From contig SOKC01000031.1 in NCBI GenBank assembly GCA_004376325.1, positions 1-49,086 on the forward strand: a DNA stretch of 49,086 bases. Direction: 5' to 3'. The translations under genes and the position numbers were made by a program. The stretch comes from Actinomycetota bacterium. Its GTDB lineage: Bacteria > Actinomycetota > Humimicrobiia > Humimicrobiales > Humimicrobiaceae. Under the pieces are notes generated by a model. That model saw only the letters and a program-made list of their open reading frames with translations, was not told where the DNA came from and did not search any database. Below are positions 24,565 to 32,048 of this stretch, in pieces (within the stretch, counting starts at the first letter, position 1; every line of letters starts with the position of its first letter).

Positions 24565-25059
24565 TTAATTAAAAATATCTTTATTAAAACTTTTAACTAT
24601 ATCTTTTTCTATTTCCTCTGGAACCAAACCTTTTATACAGCCTTTAAACCTGGCCACTTCTTTTACCGCACTGGAACTAAGGTAAGCAAATTTAGGATTA
24701 GTTATCATAAACATAGTCTCTACTTCCGGATTTAATTTTTTATTTATTTGCGCCATCTGGAACTCATACTCAAAATCCGATATAGCTCTGAGACCCTTGA
24801 CTATAACCGTTGCCTTTACTCTTTTGGCCAGATCCACCAACAGCCCCTCAAATGTGATCACTTCAATATTATTTAGATTTTTTAGCGCCCTCTTTGTAAA
24901 ATCAACTCTTCTCTCTGTAGTATAAAGATGTTTCTTTCTGGTATTTTTTGATATGGCTACTATTACTTTACAGAAAATCTTTGAACATCTACTAATAATA
25001 TCTTTGTGCCCCTCGGTTATAGGATCATAAGTTCCCGGGCATAGTGCAATCTTTTCCAT
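24565..25059 (-). CDS. coaD: Phosphopantetheine adenylyltransferase
   Basis: Penultimate step of CoA synthesis. The nucleotide-binding start is ALCPGTYDPITEGHKDII (T/HxGH type) and the late motif is FMITNPKFAYLSSSAVKEVA (ISSS/T-type). Start taken as ATG 25059, 7 nt after a GGA, giving MEKIALCPGTYDP; an in-frame TTG at 25071 is the alternative. It lies directly after rsmD as in many bacteria. Confidence 0.96.
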   Translation of the reverse strand: MEKIALCPGTYDPITEGHKDIISRCSKIFCKVIVAISKNTRKKHLYTTERRVDFTKRALKNLNNIEVITFEGLLVDLAKRVKATVIVKGLRAISDFEYEFQMAQINKKLNPEVETMFMITNPKFAYLSSSAVKEVARFKGCIKGLVPEEIEKDIVKSFNKDIFN

Positions 25060-25075
25060 AAAACAATCCAATCTC

Positions 25076-25636
25076 TTAAATTTGATAAGGAGAGAGATAA
25101 ATTACTTTTTTATCTCCAAAATGTGATTCTTTAATTTTTCTCAAATTTTTTATTTCCTCACTTGCATCCTTTTTAAAAAAATATTCATATATTATCAGGG
25201 TATCAGCTCTGGTAATTTTTTTTTCTGATAAAATATCGAATATTTTTTTCATTATACCACTTTTAATTTCATATGGTGGGTCTAAAAAGATTATATCCCA
25301 CTTCAAACCTTCATAAAACTTTAAAAATTCAAAAACATCACTTCTAATTATTTTATACTTTTTACTGTCATCTTTTAAACACTCAGTATTATATTTTATG
25401 AGATTAATTGACTGTAAGCTTTTATCTACAAAATATACCAGGTTACAATTCCTGCTCAAAGATTCTATTCCCAGTGAGCCTGTTCCTGAAAACAGGTCCA
25501 AAACATTTGACCCCACTATTCTATCACCAATAACATTAAAAATACTTTCTTTTACACTGTCTAAAGTGGGCCTAATTTTATAATCCGAAGGAGGTTTTAG
25601 TTTTTTACCCCTGAATTTACCAGAAATAATTCTAAT
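25076..25636 (-). CDS. rsmD: 16S rRNA (guanine-966-N2)-methyltransferase RsmD, ATT start
   Basis: SAM-binding motif NVLDLFSGTGSLGIESLSR and catalytic FLDPPYEIKSG. The first standard start codon (GTG 25516) would cut off the universal N-terminus. The frame extends upstream through ISGKFRGKKLKPPSDYKIRP and TLDSVKESIFNVIGDRIVGS, back to a TGA at 25640-25642. Only GCT then ATT (25636) follow that stop before RIISGKF, so ATT occupies the initiator position. GGTGAT, complementary to the 16S rRNA tail, lies 5 nt upstream of it. The start is 22 bp after the DAK stop. Methylates G966 in the 30S head. Confidence 0.92.
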   Translation of the reverse strand: MRIISGKFRGKKLKPPSDYKIRPTLDSVKESIFNVIGDRIVGSNVLDLFSGTGSLGIESLSRNCNLVYFVDKSLQSINLIKYNTECLKDDSKKYKIIRSDVFEFLKFYEGLKWDIIFLDPPYEIKSGIMKKIFDILSEKKITRADTLIIYEYFFKKDASEEIKNLRKIKESHFGDKKVIYLSPYQI

Positions 25637-25658
25637 AGCTCATCACCATCTAGCGCAA

Positions 25659-27389
25659 TCATTCTATTGAAAATATATAAGGATATAAGGGTTGTCCCCC
25701 CTTATGCATTTCTATATCCATTTTAGGAAAATATTTTTTAAGCTTTTTTTTAATGGTCTCATTATCTTCAGGTATGGCATCTTTCCCGGTATAAAAGGTG
25801 ATAACCTCTTCAGTAGAACTTGCAATATCTCTTACCAGGTCTATAGTGGCATCCACAACATCATCCGAGATTACTCTTACTTTGCCATCAGATAAACCAA
25901 TATATTCACCCTTCTTTATTTCACCAACCATAAGATTTGCATTCCTCACTGCCTGTGTTATTTCCCCGTTCTTGGTCTTTTTGGCTGCTTCCTCCATATT
26001 ATACCTGTTTTCTTCCATGTCTGAACCAGGATTATAGCTCAGGACTGCCGATATTCCAGCCGGAATGTTTTTGGTAGGTACTATATAAACACTCTTATTC
26101 CTGGCAATTTTCTTTGCCTGATTTGCAGTAAGTATAATATTTTTATTATTTGGAAATATAATAACCTCGTCAGCCTCGGCGCTGTTTATGGCCTTTACTA
26201 TATCATAGGTTGATGGATTCATACTCTGTCCCCCGCTTACAATAATATCCGCACCAATACTTTTAAATATCTCTTCCAGTCCATCGCCATTAGCCACCAC
26301 TATCAGAGCCCTTCTTTCCTCCATCTTTTCTTCTACTGGTTCTGCTTCTCCCACTGCTTCTTTCCTCTGATCTTCCATATTATTAATTTGAATTTCATGA
26401 AGAGTACCTTCTCTTAATGCTCTTTTAAGAACTTTTTGGGGATGGTTTGTGTGCACATGTATTTTTACAAGATTTTCATTTCCGACCACCATCGTGCTAT
26501 CGCCGAAACTTTCAATTCTTTCCCTTAATCTTTCTATATTTATCCCGCTGCCTTTTATCATAAATTCAGTACAATAAGTATATTTAATCTCATAACCCAT
26601 TTTTACTTCTTTTAATCTTTTACCCTCAGCTTGCGGAACATATGCTTTAGGTTCTCTATCTAGACTATTACTCCTTGATTTATTATTTTTACTGCTTCCA
26701 GATGCAGGAGATACACTTCCAGCTATACTTAACTCTCTCTCCATGCTGCCATTTATGCTATTAATCTCTATTAAAGCCTTTCTGGCTCCAATCAAAATAT
26801 CTAAAATACCCTGTGCACCAGCATCTACTACGCCAGCTTTCTTTAGCACCGGCAGGAGAAAAGTAGTTCTTTCAACAGATTTTTCAGTTTCGGAAATAAT
26901 TCTATCCAGAAGCTCCACCAGTTTTATTTTATCAGTATTAATGTCTAAATTTTCAACAAGCTTGTAAATATCCTTCATAGTAGTAAGCATGGTTCCTTCA
27001 GTCGGATCCTGCACAGAATCATAGGCCATATCTCTGGATGATCTTAACGCTTCTTTAATTACATCCAGATTTAAACTATCACTTTTTATTATTATATCGA
27101 AAAAACCTTTAAGTATCTGAGAGAATATTACACCAGAATTTCCTCTTGCCCCCATTAACGCTCCAAATGAAGCTTTCTCCAGAACACTTTTTACAGAAAA
27201 ATTCTTAAGCTTTAAAAGCTCTTCTTTTATCGCCTTTAAAGTCAACAGCATATTGGTACCGGTATCTCCGTCCGGAACAGGAAACACATTTAAATCATTA
27301 ATTTTTTCTTCGCTTTCCTTAAATTTTTCCAGTATTATATCAATAACTTTTTTTAAATCCTGGTTATTTATTTCATAAAGCATTGTCAT
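25659..27389 (-). CDS. fakA: DAK-domain protein, fatty acid kinase catalytic subunit-like (FakA)
   Basis: DAK2 kinase domain at residues ~5-200 with NVFPVPDGDTGTNMLLTLKA, GARGNSGVIFSQILKG and VDAGAQGILDILIGA. A serine-rich linker (~220-260) leads to the C-terminal domain seen in FakA/YloV proteins, which phosphorylates fatty acids held by a FakB protein. No fakB is nearby. Start taken as ATG 27389 after TGGAATAAAT; an in-frame ATG further upstream (27422) has no better site. It heads this operon and is divergent from rpmB, a conserved arrangement. Confidence 0.88.
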   Translation of the reverse strand: MTMLYEINNQDLKKVIDIILEKFKESEEKINDLNVFPVPDGDTGTNMLLTLKAIKEELLKLKNFSVKSVLEKASFGALMGARGNSGVIFSQILKGFFDIIIKSDSLNLDVIKEALRSSRDMAYDSVQDPTEGTMLTTMKDIYKLVENLDINTDKIKLVELLDRIISETEKSVERTTFLLPVLKKAGVVDAGAQGILDILIGARKALIEINSINGSMERELSIAGSVSPASGSSKNNKSRSNSLDREPKAYVPQAEGKRLKEVKMGYEIKYTYCTEFMIKGSGINIERLRERIESFGDSTMVVGNENLVKIHVHTNHPQKVLKRALREGTLHEIQINNMEDQRKEAVGEAEPVEEKMEERRALIVVANGDGLEEIFKSIGADIIVSGGQSMNPSTYDIVKAINSAEADEVIIFPNNKNIILTANQAKKIARNKSVYIVPTKNIPAGISAVLSYNPGSDMEENRYNMEEAAKKTKNGEITQAVRNANLMVGEIKKGEYIGLSDGKVRVISDDVVDATIDLVRDIASSTEEVITFYTGKDAIPEDNETIKKKLKKYFPKMDIEMHKGGQPLYPYIFSIE

Positions 27390-27547
27390 ATTTATTCCAG
27401 TTTTAAAATTATAAATATTCAATTAAATATTCTATCATATTATATTAAAATTTTTTTGTTTCTAAATAAAATTGACCTATTTAACTTTATAATTTAAATA
27501 TTTTAATTTATTTTTACACCTATTATTAAGACTTTTTAAATTAAAAA

Positions 27548-27901
27548 TTGTTTCTTTATTGTTTCAGGCTCCCACTTTACCCTGAATTCCTTTTTTACAG
27601 CGTAAAGTGCTGCTTATTTATTTTTCGTTTTGCTGCCTCATTATCATCTGTTTATTTTCACTCGTTTATCTATTTACCTATTTTTATCACTCCCTTCTTA
27701 ATCCTTAAAACCTGCCTGGTAGATAACCTAAGTACCTCTGCTGCATCCTTAACTCTAATCTCTCCCTCTACTAGTCTCTCTGCTACCTTTAGTCTTGCCA
27801 TCTCCTTTTCTGTCATGTGATATGTTTCCTCTCTTGTATTCATAGGTGACATTTTCCCTGAATAACTTGGAGGTGACAATATCGCAGAATAACAACAAAT
27901 G
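27548..27901 (-). mobile_element. Remnant of an ISNCY/IS1202-like insertion sequence
   Basis: About 350 bp containing the 5' end of a transposase gene. At one end are two 22-bp repeats, 27845-27866 and 27872-27893, each beginning GGTGACA and ending GAATAAC (27-bp period). A related ACTTTACCCTGAATTCC motif lies at the other end (27577-27593). The transposase core is missing, so this looks like an internally deleted copy. Exact termini and target duplication were not established. Confidence 0.55.
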
Positions 27902-27909
27902 TCAAACAT
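27670..27909 (-). pseudogene. Truncated transposase N-terminus (helix-turn-helix only)
   Basis: 79 codons. From residue ~30 it reads NTREETYHMTEKEMARLKVA and then EIRVKDAAEVLRLSTRQVLR, the DNA-binding helix-turn-helix found at the start of ISNCY-type DDE transposases. The frame stops right after this domain with no catalytic core. The real start is probably the ATG of NTREE or HMTEK, after the repeats. Non-functional as a transposase. Confidence 0.6.
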
Positions 27910-28054
27910 TTACCTTGAAAATTGAATAATAAAATGCTAATATTCCTACCTGGTCCAGTTTTAATTGCTTATGATTCATTATTCATAATTAAATAGTACT
28001 GGGCTTATGCTGTAAAACCATAAAATATATTTTTTTAATTATACAGGAGAAAAA

Positions 28055-28246
28055 ATGTCCGGAGTATGTGAAATTTGTGATAAAAAGACAACTTTTGGAA
28101 ATACTGTAAGCCATTCGCACAGAAAGACCAGAAGAACGTTTAAAGCCAATATCCAAAAGGCAAAGGTTGAATATAAAGGCAAGATTAAAACCATAAACAT
28201 CTGCACCAGCTGCCTGAAATCAGGTAAGGTTAAAAAAATAGTGTGA
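28055..28246 (+). CDS. rpmB: 50S ribosomal protein L28
   Basis: 63 residues: CEICDKKTTFGNTVSHSHRK then RTFKANIQK and a C-terminal CTSCLKSGKV, so the four zinc cysteines are present. AGGAGA lies 6 nt before the ATG. One of the few plus-strand genes, divergent from the DAK gene as in many gram-positives. Confidence 0.96.
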   Translation: MSGVCEICDKKTTFGNTVSHSHRKTRRTFKANIQKAKVEYKGKIKTINICTSCLKSGKVKKIV

Positions 28247-28284
28247 GTTTGGTAAGTTACCTCACCTTAAAAAATAATATATAG

Positions 28285-28668
28285 TTAAATTTCTTTAACT
28301 TCTAACTCGGGGGAGGGATAATGTTTTACATTTTTTGTGATCAGTGTTAAACCGTATGCTATAGCTGTAGCTGCAATAATTACATCAGTAGTAGCTAATA
28401 TCTTACCTTTTTTTACATACTTTTGCTTTAATCTGCCCGCCAACTTAGCGATATCACTAGTCACTTCAAAGTAATAAAGGCTTTCAATAAATTTATCTGT
28501 TTTTTCTTTTTCTTTTTCTTTCATGCCGGTATAAGTTTCGGTAATATTTATACAGCAGCAGCCTGCAACGTCACCCCTTGTGCCAATCTCTTCAAGATAA
28601 GAGTTTACTCTTTTATCACCACGTAAATGGTCAATTATTGTAGTCGTATCCAATAAATATTCAGCCAT
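28285..28668 (-). CDS. vapC: VapC-type PIN-domain ribonuclease toxin
   Basis: 127 residues. PIN domain acidic residues are visible in YLLDTTTIIDHLRGD (first Asp), NITETYTG (Glu) and LATTDVIIAATAIAYG (Asp), with a closing LITKNVKHYP. Such toxins cleave tRNA or rRNA when freed from VapB. The start overlaps the vapB stop by one base (TAATG). It is convergent with rpmB. Confidence 0.9.
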   Translation of the reverse strand: MAEYLLDTTTIIDHLRGDKRVNSYLEEIGTRGDVAGCCCINITETYTGMKEKEKEKTDKFIESLYYFEVTSDIAKLAGRLKQKYVKKGKILATTDVIIAATAIAYGLTLITKNVKHYPSPELEVKEI

Positions 28669-28931
28669 TACATTATTTCCTTCAGTCTCTTTTCATCTTC
28701 CTCTCGAAGGCTTCTTACCCAGCTACCAACTCCTCTTTTAAATTCAGGATGATCTTTATCATTCCAAGCACCGGCTGTTTCCTTTATCGCTTTAAGAAAG
28801 TTCAAGCGCTGTATCTCTTTTTTTACAGCTTGGGTTATAAACCAGCTACGCTTTCTTTTACCTGAAAGCCTGTCTATCTCTTCTACTAATTCTTCTGGTA
28901 CTACAACGTGTGTCCTTTTTTTTGTATCCAT
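28668..28931 (-). CDS. vapB: VapB-type ribbon-helix-helix antitoxin
   Basis: 87 residues. An N-terminal ribbon-helix-helix (THVVVPEELVEEIDRLSG, then RSWFITQAVKKEI) is followed by a C-terminal tail with the aromatic-rich AGAWNDKDHPEF that should wrap VapC. Partner of the adjacent PIN toxin; likely represses their shared promoter. Confidence 0.85.
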   Translation of the reverse strand: MDTKKRTHVVVPEELVEEIDRLSGKRKRSWFITQAVKKEIQRLNFLKAIKETAGAWNDKDHPEFKRGVGSWVRSLREEDEKRLKEIM

Positions 28932-28966
28932 GTTAATCTTTTTATTAATTTATAATTGTATATTTA

Positions 28967-28994
28967 ATGTTAACATATTATGGGACATTGTCAA
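28967..28994 (-). promoter_or_regulatory. vapBC promoter with palindromic operator
   Basis: On the minus strand TTGACA (28989-28994), a 16-bp spacer and TAACAT (28967-28972). The perfect palindrome ATGTTAACAT (28967-28976) covers the -10, a fitting site for autorepression by the ribbon-helix-helix antitoxin. Start codon about 36 bp downstream. Confidence 0.55.
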
Positions 28995-29053
28995 TATTAT
29001 ATAGAGGTTGAATCATTTTAGAATCCTTTTAGACTACTCAATTCACAATAATT

Positions 29054-30583
29054 TTATAAATTCTTTAAAAGGCTGCAGACAAAGCCTGCTTCACTCCCAA
29101 AATAATAGGGCATTATTTCCAGGCAGGCTTCCTTCCCTAAGCAGATATCATTTTTTGGTTGACCTGAAAATGACATCAACTTATCAGAAATGCTTGATCT
29201 TTCTATTCTGTACTTATCTTTAAACTCCTCTAAAAACCTGTCTATTACCTGCTGATTTTCTACAGGTGATATAGTGCAGGTATAAAAAACAATCTTTCCC
29301 CCCACTTTTAGATACCTGTCACAATTTACCATTATCCTGTAAGACATATTAGAAAGGCGGATAATGTCGTCCATCACCTTATTGTATTTTGCGTCCGGAT
29401 TTTTAGAAATGGTTCCAAAAGCACTGCAGGGAGCGTCTATTAAAATTTTATCAAAATATCCGGCAATGTTTTTTAAGCCTTTTTTATCCGAAGCTTTAGT
29501 GCGGCATTCCGAACCTTTACTGATTAAAATATCCATTCTTCTATCTAAAAAACCAGGTTTAGCTGCATCTGCTTCTATAATCCTTGCATTCCTTATATTT
29601 AACCGCTCTAAATTATCTTTTAATACCTCCAGCCTGTTTTTGCTTATATCAACCGATACCACTTTACCCTCATTTTTCACCAGCTCTGCAATATAGGCAG
29701 TCTTGCCGCCTGGCGCAGCGCATACATCCAGTACTTTCTCACCTTCCTGGGGATTTATAAAGTAGCTTACTGCTATCTGCGACGAGAGATCCTGAACTGA
29801 AACCAGACCTTTTCTGTAAATCTCGGTTTTAGTAATATCCTGGACACTGGAAACCTCAATTATACCATCAAGCATTCCTGAGATACCCGTGGGTAATTGA
29901 CCAAAATCAACTGATATTACATCCATTTCCCTTGTCAGCTCATCTATTGTAACTTTATTTTTATTAAACCTCAGGTAAATATGTGGATTCTCATTCAGTG
30001 ACTGACAGATTAAAATTGTCTTTTCTTTCCCGTACCAGTCAAACCAGTATTTTACCAGCCACCCCGGATAAGAGTAATTTATACTGATTTTATCAACCTC
30101 ATCTTCCACCAACCTATCGATCTTATCTTTTGCAAATGAATCTATGTTTGGAACTGAACTGACTTTGCGCAGTACTGCATTCACAAATTTAGAAGAAGAT
30201 AAAGTTACATTTTTCTTGGCCAATTCCACACTTTCATTTACTATTGAATAAGATGGAACCTTATCCATATACATGAACTGGAAAATTCCCATACGGAGAA
30301 TATTAAGCACCACAAAGTCAATATCCTTTATTTTTTTATCTGAAAATAAGGAGAGTAAAAAATCAATTTTTAGATAATATCTTACTGTGCCCTTGACTAT
30401 ATTGAAAATAAAGCGCTTATCAAGTCCGGATAGCCTGTAATTTTTAAAATAAAAGTTTATTATGTCTTTTAGAGATTTTTTTTTCTTGAAATATTCATTT
30501 AATATAAGGAGAGCAATTCTGCGGGGATTGGCGCTGCTGCTTTTTTCACTCAAAATTCTCACCGGCTTCCAGTCTATATCCAT
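29054..30583 (-). CDS. rsmB: 16S rRNA (cytosine-967-C5)-methyltransferase RsmB/Sun
   Basis: 509 residues. An N-terminal NusB-like domain (~15-160, with GTVRYYLKIDFLL and LRMGIFQFMYMDKVPSYSIV) is fused to a SAM methyltransferase. SAM loop VLDVCAAPGGKTAYIAEL, motif IV ILIDAPCSAFG and motif VI FYTCTISPVENQQV with the catalytic cysteine. It is longer than usual because of an insertion of about 25-30 residues (around SKGSECRTKASDKKGLK) before motif IV. It overlaps fmt by 38 bp. Confidence 0.94.
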   Translation of the reverse strand: MDIDWKPVRILSEKSSSANPRRIALLILNEYFKKKKSLKDIINFYFKNYRLSGLDKRFIFNIVKGTVRYYLKIDFLLSLFSDKKIKDIDFVVLNILRMGIFQFMYMDKVPSYSIVNESVELAKKNVTLSSSKFVNAVLRKVSSVPNIDSFAKDKIDRLVEDEVDKISINYSYPGWLVKYWFDWYGKEKTILICQSLNENPHIYLRFNKNKVTIDELTREMDVISVDFGQLPTGISGMLDGIIEVSSVQDITKTEIYRKGLVSVQDLSSQIAVSYFINPQEGEKVLDVCAAPGGKTAYIAELVKNEGKVVSVDISKNRLEVLKDNLERLNIRNARIIEADAAKPGFLDRRMDILISKGSECRTKASDKKGLKNIAGYFDKILIDAPCSAFGTISKNPDAKYNKVMDDIIRLSNMSYRIMVNCDRYLKVGGKIVFYTCTISPVENQQVIDRFLEEFKDKYRIERSSISDKLMSFSGQPKNDICLGKEACLEIMPYYFGSEAGFVCSLLKNL

Positions 30584-31514
30584 TAATAAAATCCGCTGAA
30601 GATATTACTTTTCTACCCTGGGGCTGCAGTTTTTCAATTTTTACCATTTCATTTTTATTACACTTAATTAAAATACCTGTTTTTTTATCAGCTTCCACTA
30701 CAAGTCCATTTTTCTCATTTTCATCAAACTTAAGTTTATCCAGGTATGCATTACTCGCAGTTCCGCCCGGGACACTTGCTTTAAGGATTTTAATCCTTAA
30801 GCCTTTCCATAGACAATAAGCGCCTGGTCTTGAGCTGAAAGCTCTGATTTTGTTGACTATTTCCGCTGCGCTGCTATCCCAGTTAATTTTTAAGTCTTCC
30901 TTTGTAATCTTATGACTATAGATTACACTTTCCTCATCCTGTGGGTAGGAGTTTAGATTTTCATTTTCTATAAGGTCAAGTACTGTCATCAGAAGGGATT
31001 TTCCAAATTTTATTGATTTTTGCTCTAGACTGTCCCTATTATCATCTTCTTCCACTCCAAACTTTACCTGCGCATATATACCACCGGCGTCCACTTCAGG
31101 TACTACCTCGATTATACTCACCCCACTTACTCTATCACCATTTAAAAGGGCGCTTATAATAGGTGTGGGACCTCTATATCTGGGCAGCAGTGATGGGTGC
31201 ACATTCAACCACCTGGCAGTAGTAAGTTTAAATATCTTACCGGGAAGTATCTTACCAAAAGAAACTACCACCACCCCATCAAATTCTAGCTCTGCAAATT
31301 TATCAAAAAAACTATGGTCAAACTTTTCAATCTGTATAAAGTCAATCCCCAGTTCAATGGCTCTTTTCTTTACTATATTGGGAGTATTTCTTCTTCCTCT
31401 TCCTGCCGGCTTATCGGTAATAGTTACAACCGAGGTTATACTATGCCGGGATTTATAGATTTCTTCCAGAAAAGGAACTGAGATTTCTGAAGAGCCGAAA
31501 AACAATATTTTCAA
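30546..31514 (-). CDS. fmt: Methionyl-tRNA formyltransferase
   Basis: 322 residues. Formylates initiator Met-tRNA. FFGSSEISVPFLEEIYKS, the catalytic-site stretch VVSFGKILPGKIF and NVHPSLLPRYRGPTPI, EVVPEVDAGGIYAQ, and a C-terminal OB domain. TTG start at 31514. Between def and rsmB in the conserved order. Confidence 0.97.
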   Translation of the reverse strand: MKILFFGSSEISVPFLEEIYKSRHSITSVVTITDKPAGRGRRNTPNIVKKRAIELGIDFIQIEKFDHSFFDKFAELEFDGVVVVSFGKILPGKIFKLTTARWLNVHPSLLPRYRGPTPIISALLNGDRVSGVSIIEVVPEVDAGGIYAQVKFGVEEDDNRDSLEQKSIKFGKSLLMTVLDLIENENLNSYPQDEESVIYSHKITKEDLKINWDSSAAEIVNKIRAFSSRPGAYCLWKGLRIKILKASVPGGTASNAYLDKLKFDENEKNGLVVEADKKTGILIKCNKNEMVKIEKLQPQGRKVISSADFINGYRLEAGENFE

Positions 31515-31532
31515 TTAAAGTCTCCTTTTGTT

Positions 31533-32030
31533 CTAAATATTTAACTTTATCTCATTAATCTTAGAGAGCAGCTCTCTTTTTGATTTGCGGTCAAGATGGT
31601 CTATATACAATATCCCGTTAAGATGGTCAATCTCATGCTGAAATATTCTTGCAAGCAAATCTTCCGCTACCAGTGTAATATCATTACCTTCCAGATCTTT
31701 TGCCTTTACTTTAACCCTGGGAAATCTTTTAACGCAGAAACCCTTTATGGAATATATGCTCAGGCAGCCTTCATCACTCTCTATTTTTTTATCGTCCAGA
31801 ACTTCAATCACCGGATTTATAAATGTCCGAATCTTATCGTCAAAATTAACAATAATTACTCTTCTGGTTATCCCTATTTGGGGAGCGGACAGGCCTACCC
31901 CACCCTCGTTATTTAATGTATCGATCATATCATTGACCAGCCCCAGGAGCTTTCTGTCTATTTTTCCCACATTTTTGCTTTTCTCTCTTAAGGACGGATC
32001 CCCAATTTTTCTAATTTTTTTAACTGCCAT
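31533..32030 (-). CDS. def: Peptide deformylase
   Basis: 165 residues with all three motifs: GVGLSAPQIG, DEGCLS (metal Cys) and QHEIDHLNG (HExDH). Removes the formyl group that Fmt added. The next gene downstream is fmt. Confidence 0.97.
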   Translation of the reverse strand: MAVKKIRKIGDPSLREKSKNVGKIDRKLLGLVNDMIDTLNNEGGVGLSAPQIGITRRVIIVNFDDKIRTFINPVIEVLDDKKIESDEGCLSIYSIKGFCVKRFPRVKVKAKDLEGNDITLVAEDLLARIFQHEIDHLNGILYIDHLDRKSKRELLSKINEIKLNI

Positions 32031-32048
32031 CTTGTACCTTTCACAAAT

